A stretch of DNA of 64,000 nucleotides, from contig SRSI01000001.1 in NCBI GenBank assembly GCA_005656395.1, positions 434,001 to 498,000 on the forward strand. The letters are read 5' to 3'. Of this stretch, positions 35,070-46,970 are shown piece by piece (positions within the stretch are counted from its first letter, which is position 1; each line of letters opens with the position of its first letter). This stretch comes from Strongyloides papillosus (Eukaryota; Nematoda; Chromadorea; Rhabditida; Strongyloididae). Made by a program: the position numbers and the translations under genes. The notes below the pieces were generated by a model, which did not search any database, had not been told where the DNA came from, and saw only the letters and a list, made by a program, of their open reading frames with translations.

Positions 35070-36161
35070 TTAATAAAAAAGAAATAAAATAATAAGAATA
35101 AAAACGTTACTGGCCACAGTGGAAGCACCACTTCTAAACATAGAGCTTGCCATATATTTTGTCTTAATATTTGAACGTCTACAACAGAATTTTGTTATTC
35201 CTTCAAATAATTGAGCATGCCTTCTATCTTCACTGTAAATTATTTGTTGATTTTTATCATTTCTTATTTTTCTTCTTCCTTTACCTGACTTTGTTACACT
35301 TTTAGTGTTATTCGATATGATAAGTGCATTTAAAGTTATATCCCTAGATTTTCTTTTTTCGAGATTTCTATTATAACTTTTTTCCATAGCTGTCATACTC
35401 CATTTCCTGATCATTTCTTGGCCAATCTCTGATAATCCTGCATAATTACGGCAACCAGAGTGAATTTTCATTCCTATTAAATTACACATTGGCGTCTAAA
35501 AATTACATATTTTTTTATTATTAATGTATCAGATAACTTGTAATAATTTATTTTTTATAACAATTGATCAAACTTTATCACTTTAATAACTACAAGTTAA
35601 ATGAAATACATTTAATACTTTTTTTAAACTTAGGTATTAAATATCATGTTGTAAATCAAAAGGAACAAATGTTTTTTTAAAAAAGAAGTTAATTCAAAGA
35701 AAAGTATACGAATGCGAATGATAATTTTTTATATATTTCTTTTCTAAATTTACCTCAACACATTGGCAAAATTTTTTAGTTCTATCCACTTTTGATACAT
35801 CATCATAGTACCTTATATAACGTGCTTCACATATCCCAAAAGGACATTCATTAGGATTACAATCACCAATATTAACAGTTAAACCACAACCAGTATGAAG
35901 AACAGTTTGATTTTGTTCTAAAGGCACAAAAATATCCTTATGTGGTATATTAATATCATAAAGAATTGCTATTATGCATGCTGATAATATTACTGCTATA
36001 AAAGCTGATCTTACAGGAGTAATAGAAAATACCCTCCCACAAGGTTGTTTTTGTTTATTTGTAGGTGCTGTTGGATGATTCTCATCTTCATCCTCCACTT
36101 CAATAGATGAGGAATCCTTTAATGGATCAAGTTGTCTTTGAATAATTATGTTTGTAGACAT
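35070..36161 (-). CDS. Cys-rich type II membrane protein, unknown
   Basis: Exons 36161-35754 and 35495-35070 flank a 258 bp intron, unusually long for this window, and give 277 aa. The N-terminus is acidic and cytosolic. A TM segment lies at about 50-72 (AFIAVILSACIIAILYDI). The exterior part is Cys-rich (TGCGLTVNIGDCNPNECPFGICEARY ending CQCVETPMC, interrupted in the quote by other residues). A basic region and a final hydrophobic tail (VFILIILFLFY) follow, which could be a GPI signal or second anchor. The CxPNECPFGICEAxY arrangement suggests a disulfide-stabilised small fold like those in nematode surface proteins. I do not recognise a named family. Confidence 0.65.
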
Positions 36162-38409
36162 ATTTATGTAAATATTTAATAGGTTTAGTAACTTTTATTT
36201 TAAAATATTTAAAAATTGAAATGAGGTGATAGAATCTTAAAATTAAATGTAATATTAAATAATATAATGTAAATCAAGTGTTGATATAAGATTATTTCTT
36301 AAAACCTCTATTCGAACCCCCTCTCTAGGATATAATATTATGTATAAAATGTTAAAAGAGTCTCTGCCTTCAATATTAAAATAAAGTTTAACAAAAATAT
36401 AGTTGAATGGGTGGAAAGAAAAGAGTTGTTAACATAGTTGAAAAGTTATTATATATTATAATAGAAATTCATTGTAAAGTACAAAATTTTATTGTTATTA
36501 AGTAATATTTATAGAGAGGTGTAAAAAAAAGCCAAAAATTCGTAAAAATGGGGCATAAAGATAATTAATTATCATTTTAATGAGCATTAATATAAATAAA
36601 TAAAAATATATTTATTCATATATATGCTATATTTTATTATAACATATTTAACATATAATTAGTGAATGATTTATTTAACACAATAAAGTTAGCAATTTTT
36701 CTTTGATCATCTATATTTTAATGAGCATAATTTACGATGACAGGGAACACAACTGCTTCTGTTCATTTATATTTTAGAAAGTTAATTGGCTGTAAAAAAA
36801 CAATATAATTCAGTTCTACATATTATTAGTAATAAAAATTTAGTTTATACCTTTGAATAATAACAATAAACATTTAAGAGATAAATTTAATCATCAAACG
36901 TTATCTTGCTTATTACATGTTTTTATTAATTTTCAAAAATATAATATTTTAGAAGGAATTTTTTAAATTATAGCATTTGAAAGCATTTATAATCATCTGT
37001 GAAGATAAAAATTTCTCAAATAATACTAATTAAAAACACGTTCATCCTTGATTTTTTAAAAATCATTCATTTATTTAAAACTTACTCAATGATGCAAATA
37101 CATTATCAAGGATACATAATATGCTAGGGATAAAATAGAAACAACTGTCCATTTATATAGTTATATAATAGTATTGAAGTAAAACATATAATAAATAAAA
37201 TAATAAACCAGTTTCAAAAGATAATTTTTATTTAAAAATATTTCTAAATTTTTATAGCTTTCCTTCACTCAATAAATATACATATATAAATCGTTGAATA
37301 TAAAAGAATTATAGTTAGTTAATTATTTTAATTATACACTTCCATAATCATACAATGTAAAAGAAGTCCATTAATCTAATAGTACTTTTATTAAAATATT
37401 TTTAATAACGTTAACAAACCGAATTGGAAATTTCTTTTTATCAAGAAATGTATTAGTTCAAGTTATTTAAATTACTAGATTTCTTTCTTGACCTAACATA
37501 TGTACAATTACATTTTCAACATCACATTAAGTGTATATATTATCCATTTTAAGGATCTCTTTTTTGTGTTACTTAGAAAAATGTTTTCAATACTTTTTAA
37601 CATAAAATTTATGATGTAGTACACATCATATAAATAAATGATCGTTAAATTTAAGTGGCAAGTTATCCATTATTCACTATCTTATAACAATAACAATGGT
37701 CGTATAAATAACATGAATGTATAAAAAATAGAAATTCTCATACAAAAGAAAATATATAAAAAATTATTTTTGAATAGTTAACTCAGGAAAAGTGTATATT
37801 GGTATGTTGAAAAAGGAAGTTCATTAAAAAGTTATTTATTTATTTATGGTGTTTAATGTTTAGAAATATCTTATATCATAATTTCAAGGGTAAGCTAGAA
37901 GCATTATCTACCTTTAAAAATTAATAGCTTTCTTCATTATTCACATACAAAGTTAATATCATTTTCATTCCGTACAACTTCTGTTATTTTATCACGGTAT
38001 TAGTAAAACATTTCAGAAATTATTTCTTTAAAAACTTTATAAAAAATAGAAAAAAAATTCTTTTATAAAGTAGCATTTATAACTATTCTAAGAATAGATC
38101 AATTTTAATAAATCTTTCTTTAGCAATAAAAATGTCAACTATCTTCATATTTAAAAACAAATCAAAACCTTCAATAACATAATCCTTTTTTGAAAATAAA
38201 GTAAAAAATCCTTAGATTTATCAATGTCTTTTGTGAATTATCATAGTTGTGATTCTCAGTACCACAACATTATCAACTTTCAAAATTACATTCAAAAGAT
38301 ATTTCGTCTTGAAAAGACCGCTAAGTGAAAAATTGGTAAAATATACACTTTTTCTGTTAAGAAATAAGTCATTGTATTACTACTCTTTAATTTTTTGTAC
38401 GTGTTAGAT
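36162..38409. other. 2.2 kb spacer with nothing identified
   Basis: This AT-rich spacer separates two divergently read genes (the Cys-rich membrane protein and UBA2). A TTCGAACCCC string at about 36,311 looked tRNA-like but lacks the arms. No coding signal is seen. Confidence 0.55.
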
Positions 38410-40218
38410 ATGTCTTGGTATGATGAAGGTTTCATTAACGATCTCTCCAAACCCGTTCTCGTTGTTGGAGCTGGAGGCATTGGCTGTGAATTACTAAAAA
38501 GTCTTGCCCTCGCTGGTTTCAGTAATATTGATGTCGTAAGTTTTTGACATTTTTTATAATTATTGTCGCTTTGTAGTTTGATCTCGACACAATTGACGTT
38601 AGTAATCTTAACCGCCAATTTCTTTTTCGCAAGGAACATGTTGGAAAACCAAAGGCAGATGTGGCAACAAAGGCAATTTTAAGGAAGTTTCCATCAATTA
38701 AAATTGAATACTACTACGACAGTATAATGAGCGAGAAATATGGGTTTCAGTTTTTCAAGAAGTATGCTGTGATATTCAATGCATTAGACAATTTTGCTGC
38801 TAGGAATTTTGTCAATAGAATGTGTATAGCAGGTGAAATACCTCTTGTTGATGCAGGGACTTCTGGATACATAGGTAGTTGTCGTCCTATCATTCCATTT
38901 AAGACGGAGTGTTTTGAATGTATGGGACAGAATAATGGAAGAGAAAGGACATATCCTGGATGTACCATTCGTAATACACCATCTGAGCCGATACATTGTA
39001 TTGTGTGGGCTAAATACTTGTTCAAGTAAGTTGTGTAATTTTAAATTTTTTAATAGTTTCTTTTATAGTCAATTGTTCTCTGAATATAATGAACATGAAG
39101 ATGTTACCCCAAACCAAAAAATTGCCTCTAATGGTAGTGAAAATAAAGAGGAGGACAGGGTTACTAAAGATGGAACTAATGGAGAACCAGTTGAAAATTT
39201 AAGAATGTTTGCTGAACGTATCTCGTTTTGTCCATCTCAAATTTTCAATAAAATCTTTTATGAGGGACCGGCAAAGTTATTAGAACATTCTCACCTTTGG
39301 GAAAAACGTCCTGCACCAAAACCTATCACCTGGGAAAGCTTCTTGGATAATCTTAAAAATTTCCAGTGTGTTAGTGAATTTGATCAAGAGAGTGTTGACC
39401 AACACAAAACCTTAACAATGGAGGAAAATCTAATAATTTTTGCTGATTGCATCAAAAAATTAAGACATATGGCATTAGAAAAAGAAAAGGATGATCAATA
39501 TCTTTATTGGGACAAAGATGAAAAGATCTCTATGAATTTTGTTACTGTATGTGCTAACATTCGTGCACATGTTTTTGGTATTTCGCAGACCAAACCATTC
39601 GAAGTTAAATCAATGGCTGGGAAAATAATAACAGCTATTGCTTCTACAAATGCCATTATTGCTGCATGTGCCATGAATGAAGGAGTGAAAATATTGAGAG
39701 GATTGACCAAAGATCTTCGTATTTCATATCTTGTAGAAGAACCATATCACAAAGGAGATCTTATTACATCCTGTGAGCCTTTTGGCCCTTCCGAAGAATG
39801 TAGGGCTTGTTCAGAAGTTAAGAGACGTCATTACAGAGTTAATCTCAATCTAATGACAGTAAATGGGTTGAAAAATGAAGTTCTTATAAAGGATATGTCA
39901 TTAACTTCTCCAAGTGCTTGTTGTAACAAGACTGGGAAAATTATCATCTGTGATGAGGATTCAATACCCGAAGAGATAATGAGGAAAACTTTAGCAGATA
40001 TCGGTGTAACTTCTGGAAGTTTTCTCGATATTGACGACTTCTTCCAACAGTTTAATTTAGTATTATGTCTTCACCATTCAGATGAACTTGGTGAATTAGA
40101 GTTTGAGGATATAAGTAGTTCCTACGGAGAGGACTACATGGTCTCATCCGGTAAAAGAGGTGCCGCTGACACTATTGATGAGGTCGCACATGATGCCAAA
40201 AGACTTCGTGTTGAATAA
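38410..40218 (+). CDS. uba-2: SUMO-activating enzyme subunit 2 (UBA2)
   Basis: Three exons (38410-38535, 38577-39025, 39069-40218) give 574 aa. The adenylation domain opens [19 protein letters not shown], the nucleotide-binding glycine motif, followed by [16 protein letters not shown]. The catalytic cysteine is about Cys171 in [15 protein letters not shown], nearly the human position. Zinc-binding pairs are seen in CFECMG and CRAC. A ubiquitin-like fold domain and an NLS-like ending (AKRLRVE) follow. With AOS1/SAE1 it activates SUMO in an ATP-dependent reaction and passes it to UBC9. The second splice rebuilds the conserved KYLFNQLFSE. AG (TTAG) ends two bases before the ATG, so the mRNA is probably trans-spliced. 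Confidence 0.96.
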
Positions 40219-40754
40219 TATTTTTATTTTGTTGTATTTTTTGTATATAGTTTTTTTTATTGAAGTCAATAACAACTAAATAAAGCTTTTTCCCACTGTT
40301 TGTGTATTATCTTTGGAACACATAATTTGTGTTTTAACATCTCTCTATAGTATTTTCTTACCATAACAATTTTGATGATAAAAATTAAAGATATCTGAAC
40401 AAAATTACAAAAAAAAAATTACTTGATCATAAAAGAAGAATTAATTATGTGACTTTAACATTCTTTGACTATAATATTTTTTTATATCTATGTTTCCAGA
40501 ACGGTAAAACATGGATTTGTTCAAATTTACTCTTTCGAATAAATACATTCCTAATAAAAATTTTTCAACAAGTTTCAGATATTATTAAGTGTATAAATAT
40601 ATCTTTTAGTGTCTTTTATACATCATTGTCCGTCTATAGTATTTAATACTTATCTTTTACTTCTAAATCCCTGAATCCAACAGTCGAATTTCTAAAACTA
40701 GCACTTTTGTCCATGAATCTTCTGAATCCTCCAATTTTCACTCATGAAACCCAT
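40219..40754. other. Spacer after UBA2
   Basis: This contains AATAAA at about 40,280 as the likely UBA2 polyadenylation signal. The short frame at 40449-40646 is compositional. Repeat unit 1 starts a little downstream. Confidence 0.5.
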
Positions 40755-41173
40755 ATGAAATCGGGGGAGAGGTTATCTAAACTCAACTTCCATATTTAAT
40801 AGAAGTTTGAGACTAGTGTTTTCTTAAATGTTATCATTAATTATTGTTATTTTTTTACGTAGAATACTTTAATTTTTTACACAATGATTCTTTTAAAAAT
40901 GTTCAAAATGCATTGTTATAAAGATTTAGGTGTAAGTTTATGTTAAATGACATAAAAATTGTATGCGAACATTATGAAATACTATAAAAAAGTAAAATGA
41001 AATCTATTGATTCACAAAAGCCAGTTTCAGTTTGGTTACTGAAGATTCCTCTTATAATTTTTCCTTTTCTAATGTAAGAAAAAAAAACGATTTTTCTTTG
41101 TGGAAATTCTGGTAAATATGTTGATATTGAAAAAAGTAACGCTAAAAGACTTTTTCATCTTTTTTTAAAAAAG

Positions 41174-41206
41174 TGTATAAGATGGTTAAACTTGGTTTTT
41201 TGTCAG
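41174..41206 (+). promoter_or_regulatory. Promoter of zinc-finger copy 1 (TATA variant plus initiator)
   Basis: TGTATAAG at 41174-41181 is followed by GTCAGTT, whose CA ends at 41205. The first TATA base to this A is 31 bases. The same elements recur at the same spacing in copies 2 and 3. A 5' UTR intron or trans-splice site would explain the TTTTCTAG just before the ATG. Confidence 0.55.
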
Positions 41207-41432
41207 TTAATGTAAAATGCTGTTTACTTATGTTTTATATTATTTCTCCATTATCATCATTATATTTTAATGCTGTCATTATACGTTTCCTTGTATAAGT
41301 AAATGGTTATTTTTGTTAGTTTTCTTTATTGTAATTTTATTTATATTGTGTGTTAAACTATGGAGACGTGACGCAAGTCTCAGTAAATTTTCTACTCCTT
41401 AATTATTATATTTTCTAGGCTATATAGTTCCA

Positions 41433-42643
41433 ATGGATGGAAAAAGGGGAAAATTTGTCTGCCCACATTGTAATAGAGTAATGGAAGTAGACATGATATA
41501 TTTTCATGTCAGAGAAATATTCAACAGTCCACTATACAGATGTTATCAATGTAATTTTTCTACAAACATTACTTTTCATCGGGATCACCATAAATCATTA
41601 ACAGGACATCAGTTAGATGGCAACAACAATCTTAATCTTCCACTGGAAAAAGTTATTAACTCCGCAACGATAGTGTTTATGAATTCAGTTATTCATGGAA
41701 GTGAAAGTACAAATGCTGTTGAGAATTTTGTTAAATCTGAGGAAACAAAAGAAATTGATAGTTCGAAAAAACCTACTGGTGGTAATGGAAATTCGATTAA
41801 TACAGTTACTGTACAAAGAATAGATGATTCCGAGCAAAGGGAGAAATTTTTTTTGGATACAATAAATTCAATTAACAAAATGTCTTTTGAATACGAAAAG
41901 AATAATAGCAGCTCTAGAGGTAAGCTTAAAGTGTTGAATACTAATATTTTTTTGTAGCTGTTGAAGTTGTAGAAATTTCTGCCGATCCAAAATCACCTAA
42001 GCAAAAATATAATTTTCCAATACCCTTATTTTGCAAAAATAAAATGACAATATGTCAAAAATGTGGAGAAGAAGTTAATGAGGATTACCTCTCTAGAAGA
42101 AAACATGTTTTTCTAGAACATCAGATTGATATAAAGGATCAATTAAAGGATTTAACAAGACTTAAGAAGACGGATATCCTATTTAAAGGATTTATGAACA
42201 TTTATGATTGCTTTCCCGAGTACGCGGTTTGTAGCGACTTCCAATGTATTGAATGTGATCGTTATTATGGGTCATTTAAAGGTATGAAATATCACGTTGG
42301 TGCAAGTCACCAAAACATTATCAGGATAAAGTGCCCATTTAAAAACTGTGACTTTAAAACTGGTGGTGGTTACCAAGCTAATGATCACATAAGAACACAT
42401 ATGAAGGGGAATGGGAATAACAAGGATAAAGTATCAATTAGAAATTTAGCATCTTATATTTCTGCCCAACGTTACGCTACATTCAAGAGTTCATGCGACC
42501 GTGGAGATCAAATGGTGGAAAAAATGCTAAACCATTACTTTCCAATATGTGTGTCACATTATGGTAATTTTCAAGACGACTTTAAAAAGGATCTATCAGA
42601 ATTTAAAAGAAGTTACTTAAAGCCATACGTATTATATGATTGA
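41433..42643 (+). CDS. C2H2 zinc-finger protein, tandem family copy 1
   Basis: Exon 1 is 41433-41919 and exon 2 is 41958-42643, around a 38 bp intron, giving 390 aa. Reading through the intron would hit a stop. Candidate metal sites in order are FVCPHC...FHV with CYQCNFSTNITFHRDHH near the N-terminus, then CQKCGEEVNEDYLSRRKHVFLEH. Next come CIECDRYYGSFKGMKYHVGASH and CPFKNCDFKTGGGYQANDHIRTH, the last two canonical C2H2 fingers. An Asn/Ser-rich linker with DDSEQREKFFLDTINSI separates the halves. A conserved C-terminal block reads EKMLNHYFPICVSHYGNFQDDF. It probably binds nucleic acid, but I do not know a named family. Upstream TATTTTCTAG ends 18 bases before the ATG. Confidence 0.85.
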
Positions 42644-43328
42644 ACAATGTATCTTTGTATTGTAAAAGACTTATTTCTCACGTGTGGGTAATGATAAGGA
42701 ATATGTTAAGGCAGTTTAACCGATTTGATGAGTTATTAAAATTTAATATTATTATTCGACAAACTGTTTAAATGTATCTCTGTATTTGTAATTATTTGAA
42801 ATGTTTGTTATTATAAAATATAGTTTTTTTTTGTGTTACTAAACTTTTTGAAATATCTAAAAATATTTGATTTGTCAAAATCTCTTTAAATTAAATGTAA
42901 AAATTATTGTAACATGACGAGAGTTGTCTAAAATCAACTCCTATATTTAGAAGGAGTTTGAGTTTTGTGTTTCCTTAAAAGTTATCATTTATTACTGTTA
43001 TTTATTTACATAAAATACATTAATTTTATTACTCTATGTTTTTTTTTAAAAAATGTACAAATTACATTGCTATAAAGATAGATGTAAGTGTAATTTAATG
43101 TTAAATAACATATAAAATGTATGAGAACATTTTTAAATCCCATAAAAAAGAACAAGCGGGCTATCGGCTTACAAAAGTTAGTTTCAGATTAGTCAATGAA
43201 GATTCCTCTTATAATTTTTCTTTTCCATAAGTAAGAAAAAGACGATTTTTCCTTGTGAGAGTTCTAGTGAATACGTTGAACTAGAAAAAAGTGCTACTAA
43301 AGGACATTCTCGTCTTTGTTCTGAAAAG

Positions 43329-43361
43329 TATATAAGGTAGTGTTGTTAGGTTTTTTGTCAG
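43329..43361 (+). promoter_or_regulatory. Promoter of zinc-finger copy 2 (TATATAAG plus initiator)
   Basis: TATATAAG is at 43329-43336, and GTCAGTT places its CA-ending A at 43360, 31 bases from the TATA start. This is the best-formed version of the element shared by the three units. Confidence 0.6.
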
Positions 43362-43597
43362 TTAATGTAAAATGTTTTTATATTATGTTTTTTTTGTGTT
43401 CTATATTTATTTCTTCATTATCACTGTATTTTAATATTGTTACTATGCGTTCCCTTATATAAATTACTAATTATTTTTTGTAATTTTTTTACTGTTATTT
43501 TTATTAACATTGCGTGTTAGTTATAGCGACGTAAATGCAAATCTCAAAAAATTTTGTTACTTCTTAATTATTATATTTTTTAGGTTATATACTTCCA

Positions 43598-44806
43598 ATG
43601 GATGGAAAAAGAGCAAAGTTTGTCTGCCCACATTGTGATGGAGTAATGGGTGTAGACATGATATATTTTCATGTTAGAGGAATATTCAACAGTCCACTAT
43701 ACAAGTGTCGTCAATGCGATTTCTCAACGAATGGTACTTTCCACCGGGATCACCACAAATCATTAACGGGACATCAGTTAGATGGCAACAACAATCTTGA
43801 TCCTTTTTTGGAGGAAGCTATTAACTCCGCAACTACAGTGCTTATGAATTCAGTTATCCACAGAAGCGAAAATATAAGTACCGTTGAGAATGTTGCTAAA
43901 TCTAATGAGACAAGAGAAATTGATAGTTCGAAACAATCTAATGGTGGTAATGGAAATTCAATTAATACAAATAGTGTACAAAGAATAGATGATTCCGAGC
44001 AAAGGAAGAAATTTTTTTTGGATACAATAAATTCAATTGACAACATGTCTTTTAAATGTAAAAAGAATAATAGCAGCTCTAGAGGTAAGCTTGAACTATT
44101 GAATACTCATATTTTTTTAGGTGTTGAGGTTGTGGAAATTTCTCTTGATCCAGAATCAGCTAAGCAAAAATATAATGTTCCTATACCGTCATTTGGAAAA
44201 AGTAAGATGGTATTGTGTCAAAAATGTGGAGAAGTAGTTGATGAGAGTTACCTCACTAGAAGAAAACATGTTTTTCTAAGACATCAGGATGATATAAAGG
44301 ATCAACTAAAAAATTTAGCAACACTTAAAAAAACAGATATCCTATTTAAAGGATTTATGAACATTCACGACTGCTTTCCCGAGTACGCCGTCTGTAGCGA
44401 CTTCCAATGTATTGAGTGTGGTCGTTTTTACTGTACATTAGGTGGTAGGAAATATCATATTGGTGTAAGCCACCAAAACATTGTCACGATAAAGTGCCCA
44501 TTTAAAAACTGTAATTTTAAAACTGGTGGAGTTGACCATGCTAAAAATCACGTAAGATTACATATGAAGAAGAATGCGGATTACAAAGATAAAGTACTAC
44601 TTTGTGATTTAGCATTACACGTTTCTGCCCAAAATTACGCTATATTCAGAAGTTCGTCAGAAAGTGGAAACCAAATAGTTGAAAAGATGTTAAAACATTA
44701 TTTTCCAATATGTGTATCAAAGTATGATTATTTTCAAGATGGCTTTAGAAATGATCTATCAGAATTTAGAGAAAATTTCTTAAAACACCATGTATTGGAT
44801 GATTAA
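43598..44806 (+). CDS. C2H2 zinc-finger protein, tandem family copy 2
   Basis: Exon 1 is 43598-44084 and exon 2 is 44121-44806. The spliced product is 390 aa, with exon lengths (487 and 686) identical to copy 1. The 36 bp intron is a multiple of three and has no stop, so an unspliced transcript would encode a 402 aa form. The finger layout is that of copy 1, with CRQCDFSTNGTFHRDHH, CQKCGEVVDESYLTRRKH, CIECGRFYCTLGGRKYH and CPFKNCNFKTGGVDHAKNH. All cysteines and histidines of the four sites are kept, so the copy looks functional. It differs most from copies 1 and 3 in the second half. Confidence 0.85.
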   Translation: MDGKRAKFVCPHCDGVMGVDMIYFHVRGIFNSPLYKCRQCDFSTNGTFHRDHHKSLTGHQLDGNNNLDPFLEEAINSATTVLMNSVIHRSENISTVENVAKSNETREIDSSKQSNGGNGNSINTNSVQRIDDSEQRKKFFLDTINSIDNMSFKCKKNNSSSRGKLELLNTHIFLGVEVVEISLDPESAKQKYNVPIPSFGKSKMVLCQKCGEVVDESYLTRRKHVFLRHQDDIKDQLKNLATLKKTDILFKGFMNIHDCFPEYAVCSDFQCIECGRFYCTLGGRKYHIGVSHQNIVTIKCPFKNCNFKTGGVDHAKNHVRLHMKKNADYKDKVLLCDLALHVSAQNYAIFRSSSESGNQIVEKMLKHYFPICVSKYDYFQDGFRNDLSEFRENFLKHHVLDD

Positions 44807-45149
44807 ACAATGTAGCTTTGCATTGTAAAAGACTTATTTCTGACGTGTGGGTAATGATAAGAGATAAGTTAAGATACTTTAACCGTTTCGATGAGTTGTT
44901 ATAATTTAATATTATTATTCAACAGATTGTTAAAATGTATCTCTGTATTTTTAATTATTTGAAATGTTTGTTATTATAAAATACAATTTTTTTTTGTGTC
45001 ATTAAACCTTTTGAAATATCTAGAAATATTTTATTTGTTTTTATGTTTAATTCTTAAGATTTTATATCATAAATATAAAAACTCCTTTTTTAACTTCAAC
45101 TGAAACTGCTATACCAAACATTTATTATATTACTGCTTAGAATATTTAC

Positions 45150-46970
45150 ATTAATTGAGTTTTGTGTTTCTTCAGAAGTTATCATTAATTGTTGTTATTT
45201 TTTTACGTGAAATACTTTAATTTTATTACACAATGTTTCTTTTAAAAATGTTCAAAATACACTGTTATAAAGATTTAGGTGTAAGTTTATGTTAAATGGC
45301 ATAAATATTGTTTGGGAACATTTCGAGATACTATAAAAAAAAAGTAAAAAAGAGGCTAGCACTTTACAAAAACCAATTTAGTTACTGAGGATTCCTCTTA
45401 TAATTTTTCTTTTCCATAAGTAAGAAAAAAACGATTTTTCCTTGTGAGAGTTCTAGTGAATATGTTGAACTAAAAGGAAGTGCTGCTAAAGGACATTCTC
45501 ACCTTTGTTTTGAAAAGTATATAAGGTGGTGAACTTTGGCTTCTCGTCAGTTAATGTAAAGTGTTTTTATGTTGTATTTTTTATGTTTTATATTATTTCT
45601 TCATTATCACTGTGTTTTAATTTTGTTATTATGCGTTCCCTTATATAAATTATTAATTATTTTTCGTAATTTTTTTATTGTAATTTTTATTATGTGTTAA
45701 TTACAGGGACCTAAACGCAAATCTCAATAAATTTTCTAATCCCTAATTATTATATTTTCTAAGTTAAATAGTTCCAATGGATGGAAAAAGTATAAATTTT
45801 GTTTGCCCACATTGTAATGGAGTTATGGAAATAGACATGATATATTTTCATGTTAGAGGAATATTTAACAGTCCACTATACAAGTGTCGTCAATGCGATT
45901 TCTCCACAAATGGTACTTTCCATCGGGATCACCACAAATCATTAACGGGACATCAGTTAGATGACAACGACAATCTTGATCTCTTGTTGGAAGAAGCTAT
46001 TAACTCCACAGCAACAGTGTTTATGAATTCAGTTATCAATAGAAGTGAAAATAAAAGTGCTGTCGAGAATGTTTCTAAATCTAATGAGACAAGGGAAATT
46101 GGTAATTCGAAACAACCTACTGACGATGATGGAAATTCGATTAATATAAATAGTGTTCAAAGAACAAATGATTCCGAGCAAAGGATGAAGTTTTTTTTTG
46201 ACACGATAAATTCAATTAACAACATGTCTTTTGAATACGAAAATAATAATAGCAGCTCTGGAGGTAAGCTTGAACTATTGAATACTCATATTTTTTTAGG
46301 TGTTGAGGTTGTAGAAATTTCTTCTGGCCAAAAATATAATGTACCAATACCGTCATTTACCAAAAATGAGATAGTATTATGTCAAAAATGTGGAGAAGAA
46401 GTTAGTGACAGTTATCTTTCTAGAAGGAAACATGTTTTTCTAGAACATCAGATTGATATAAAGGATCAATTAAAGGATTTAGAAAGTCTTAAGATGACGG
46501 ATATCCTATTTAAAGGATTTATGAACATTCATGATTGTTTTCCTGAATATGTCGTTTGTAGCGACTTCCAATGTATTGAATGTGGTCGTTATTATCGTTC
46601 AGTAAAGGGTATGAAATATCATATTGGTGTATGTCATCAAAACGTTATCACGATAAATTGCCCATTTGAAAACTGTGATTTTAAAACTGGTGGTGGTTAC
46701 CAAGCTAATGATCACATAAGAACACATATGAAGGCGAATGCGGATGAAAAACATTTAGTATCAGTTGATGATTTATCATCTTACGTTTCTGCTCAAAATT
46801 ACGCTAATTTCAATAGTTCATGCGAACGTGGAAATCAAGTAGTTGAAAAGATGTTTAAACATTTTTTTCCAATATGTATATTATACAGTTATGATTTTCA
46901 AGATTACTTTAAAGAAGATCTATCTGAATTTCACAGAAGTTACTTAAAGCCATATGTATTTAATTATTTG
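45150..46970 (+). repeat. Tandem unit 3 of the zinc-finger triplication
   Basis: The 5' flank and gene match units 1 and 2, but the similarity stops at the last codons of the gene (near 46,970). The 3' flank is missing, so this is the edge of the duplicated block. Confidence 0.85.
45518..45550 (+). promoter_or_regulatory. Promoter of zinc-finger copy 3 (TATATAAG plus initiator)
   Basis: TATATAAG is at 45518-45525, and GTCAGTT places its A at 45549, again 31 bases. The surrounding block is conserved with the other units. Confidence 0.6.

Larger units (their letters stand above)
40765..42900 (+). repeat. Tandem unit 1 of the zinc-finger triplication
   Basis: The segment consists of a 5' flank, a gene and a 3' flank, and is clearly similar along its whole length to unit 2 about 2,165 bp downstream. 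Shared non-coding blocks include GTTATCATTAATTATTGTT, AAGATTCCTCTTATAATTTT and the promoter. The outer boundary is approximate. Confidence 0.85.
42915..45060 (+). repeat. Tandem unit 2 of the zinc-finger triplication
   Basis: This is the middle unit. Its 3' flank (GACTTATTTCTGACGTGTGG) closely matches the unit 1 flank (GACTTATTTCTCACGTGTGG). The boundaries are judged by eye. Confidence 0.85.

Noticed and set aside
36300..36345. Possible minus-strand tRNA (TTCGAA with a G run)
   Set aside because: The T-arm stem does not pair and no D-arm or anticodon arm fits at the right distances.
40449..40646. 65-codon frame after UBA2
   Set aside because: It is low-complexity, spans the edge of the repeat unit and is not conserved in the other units.
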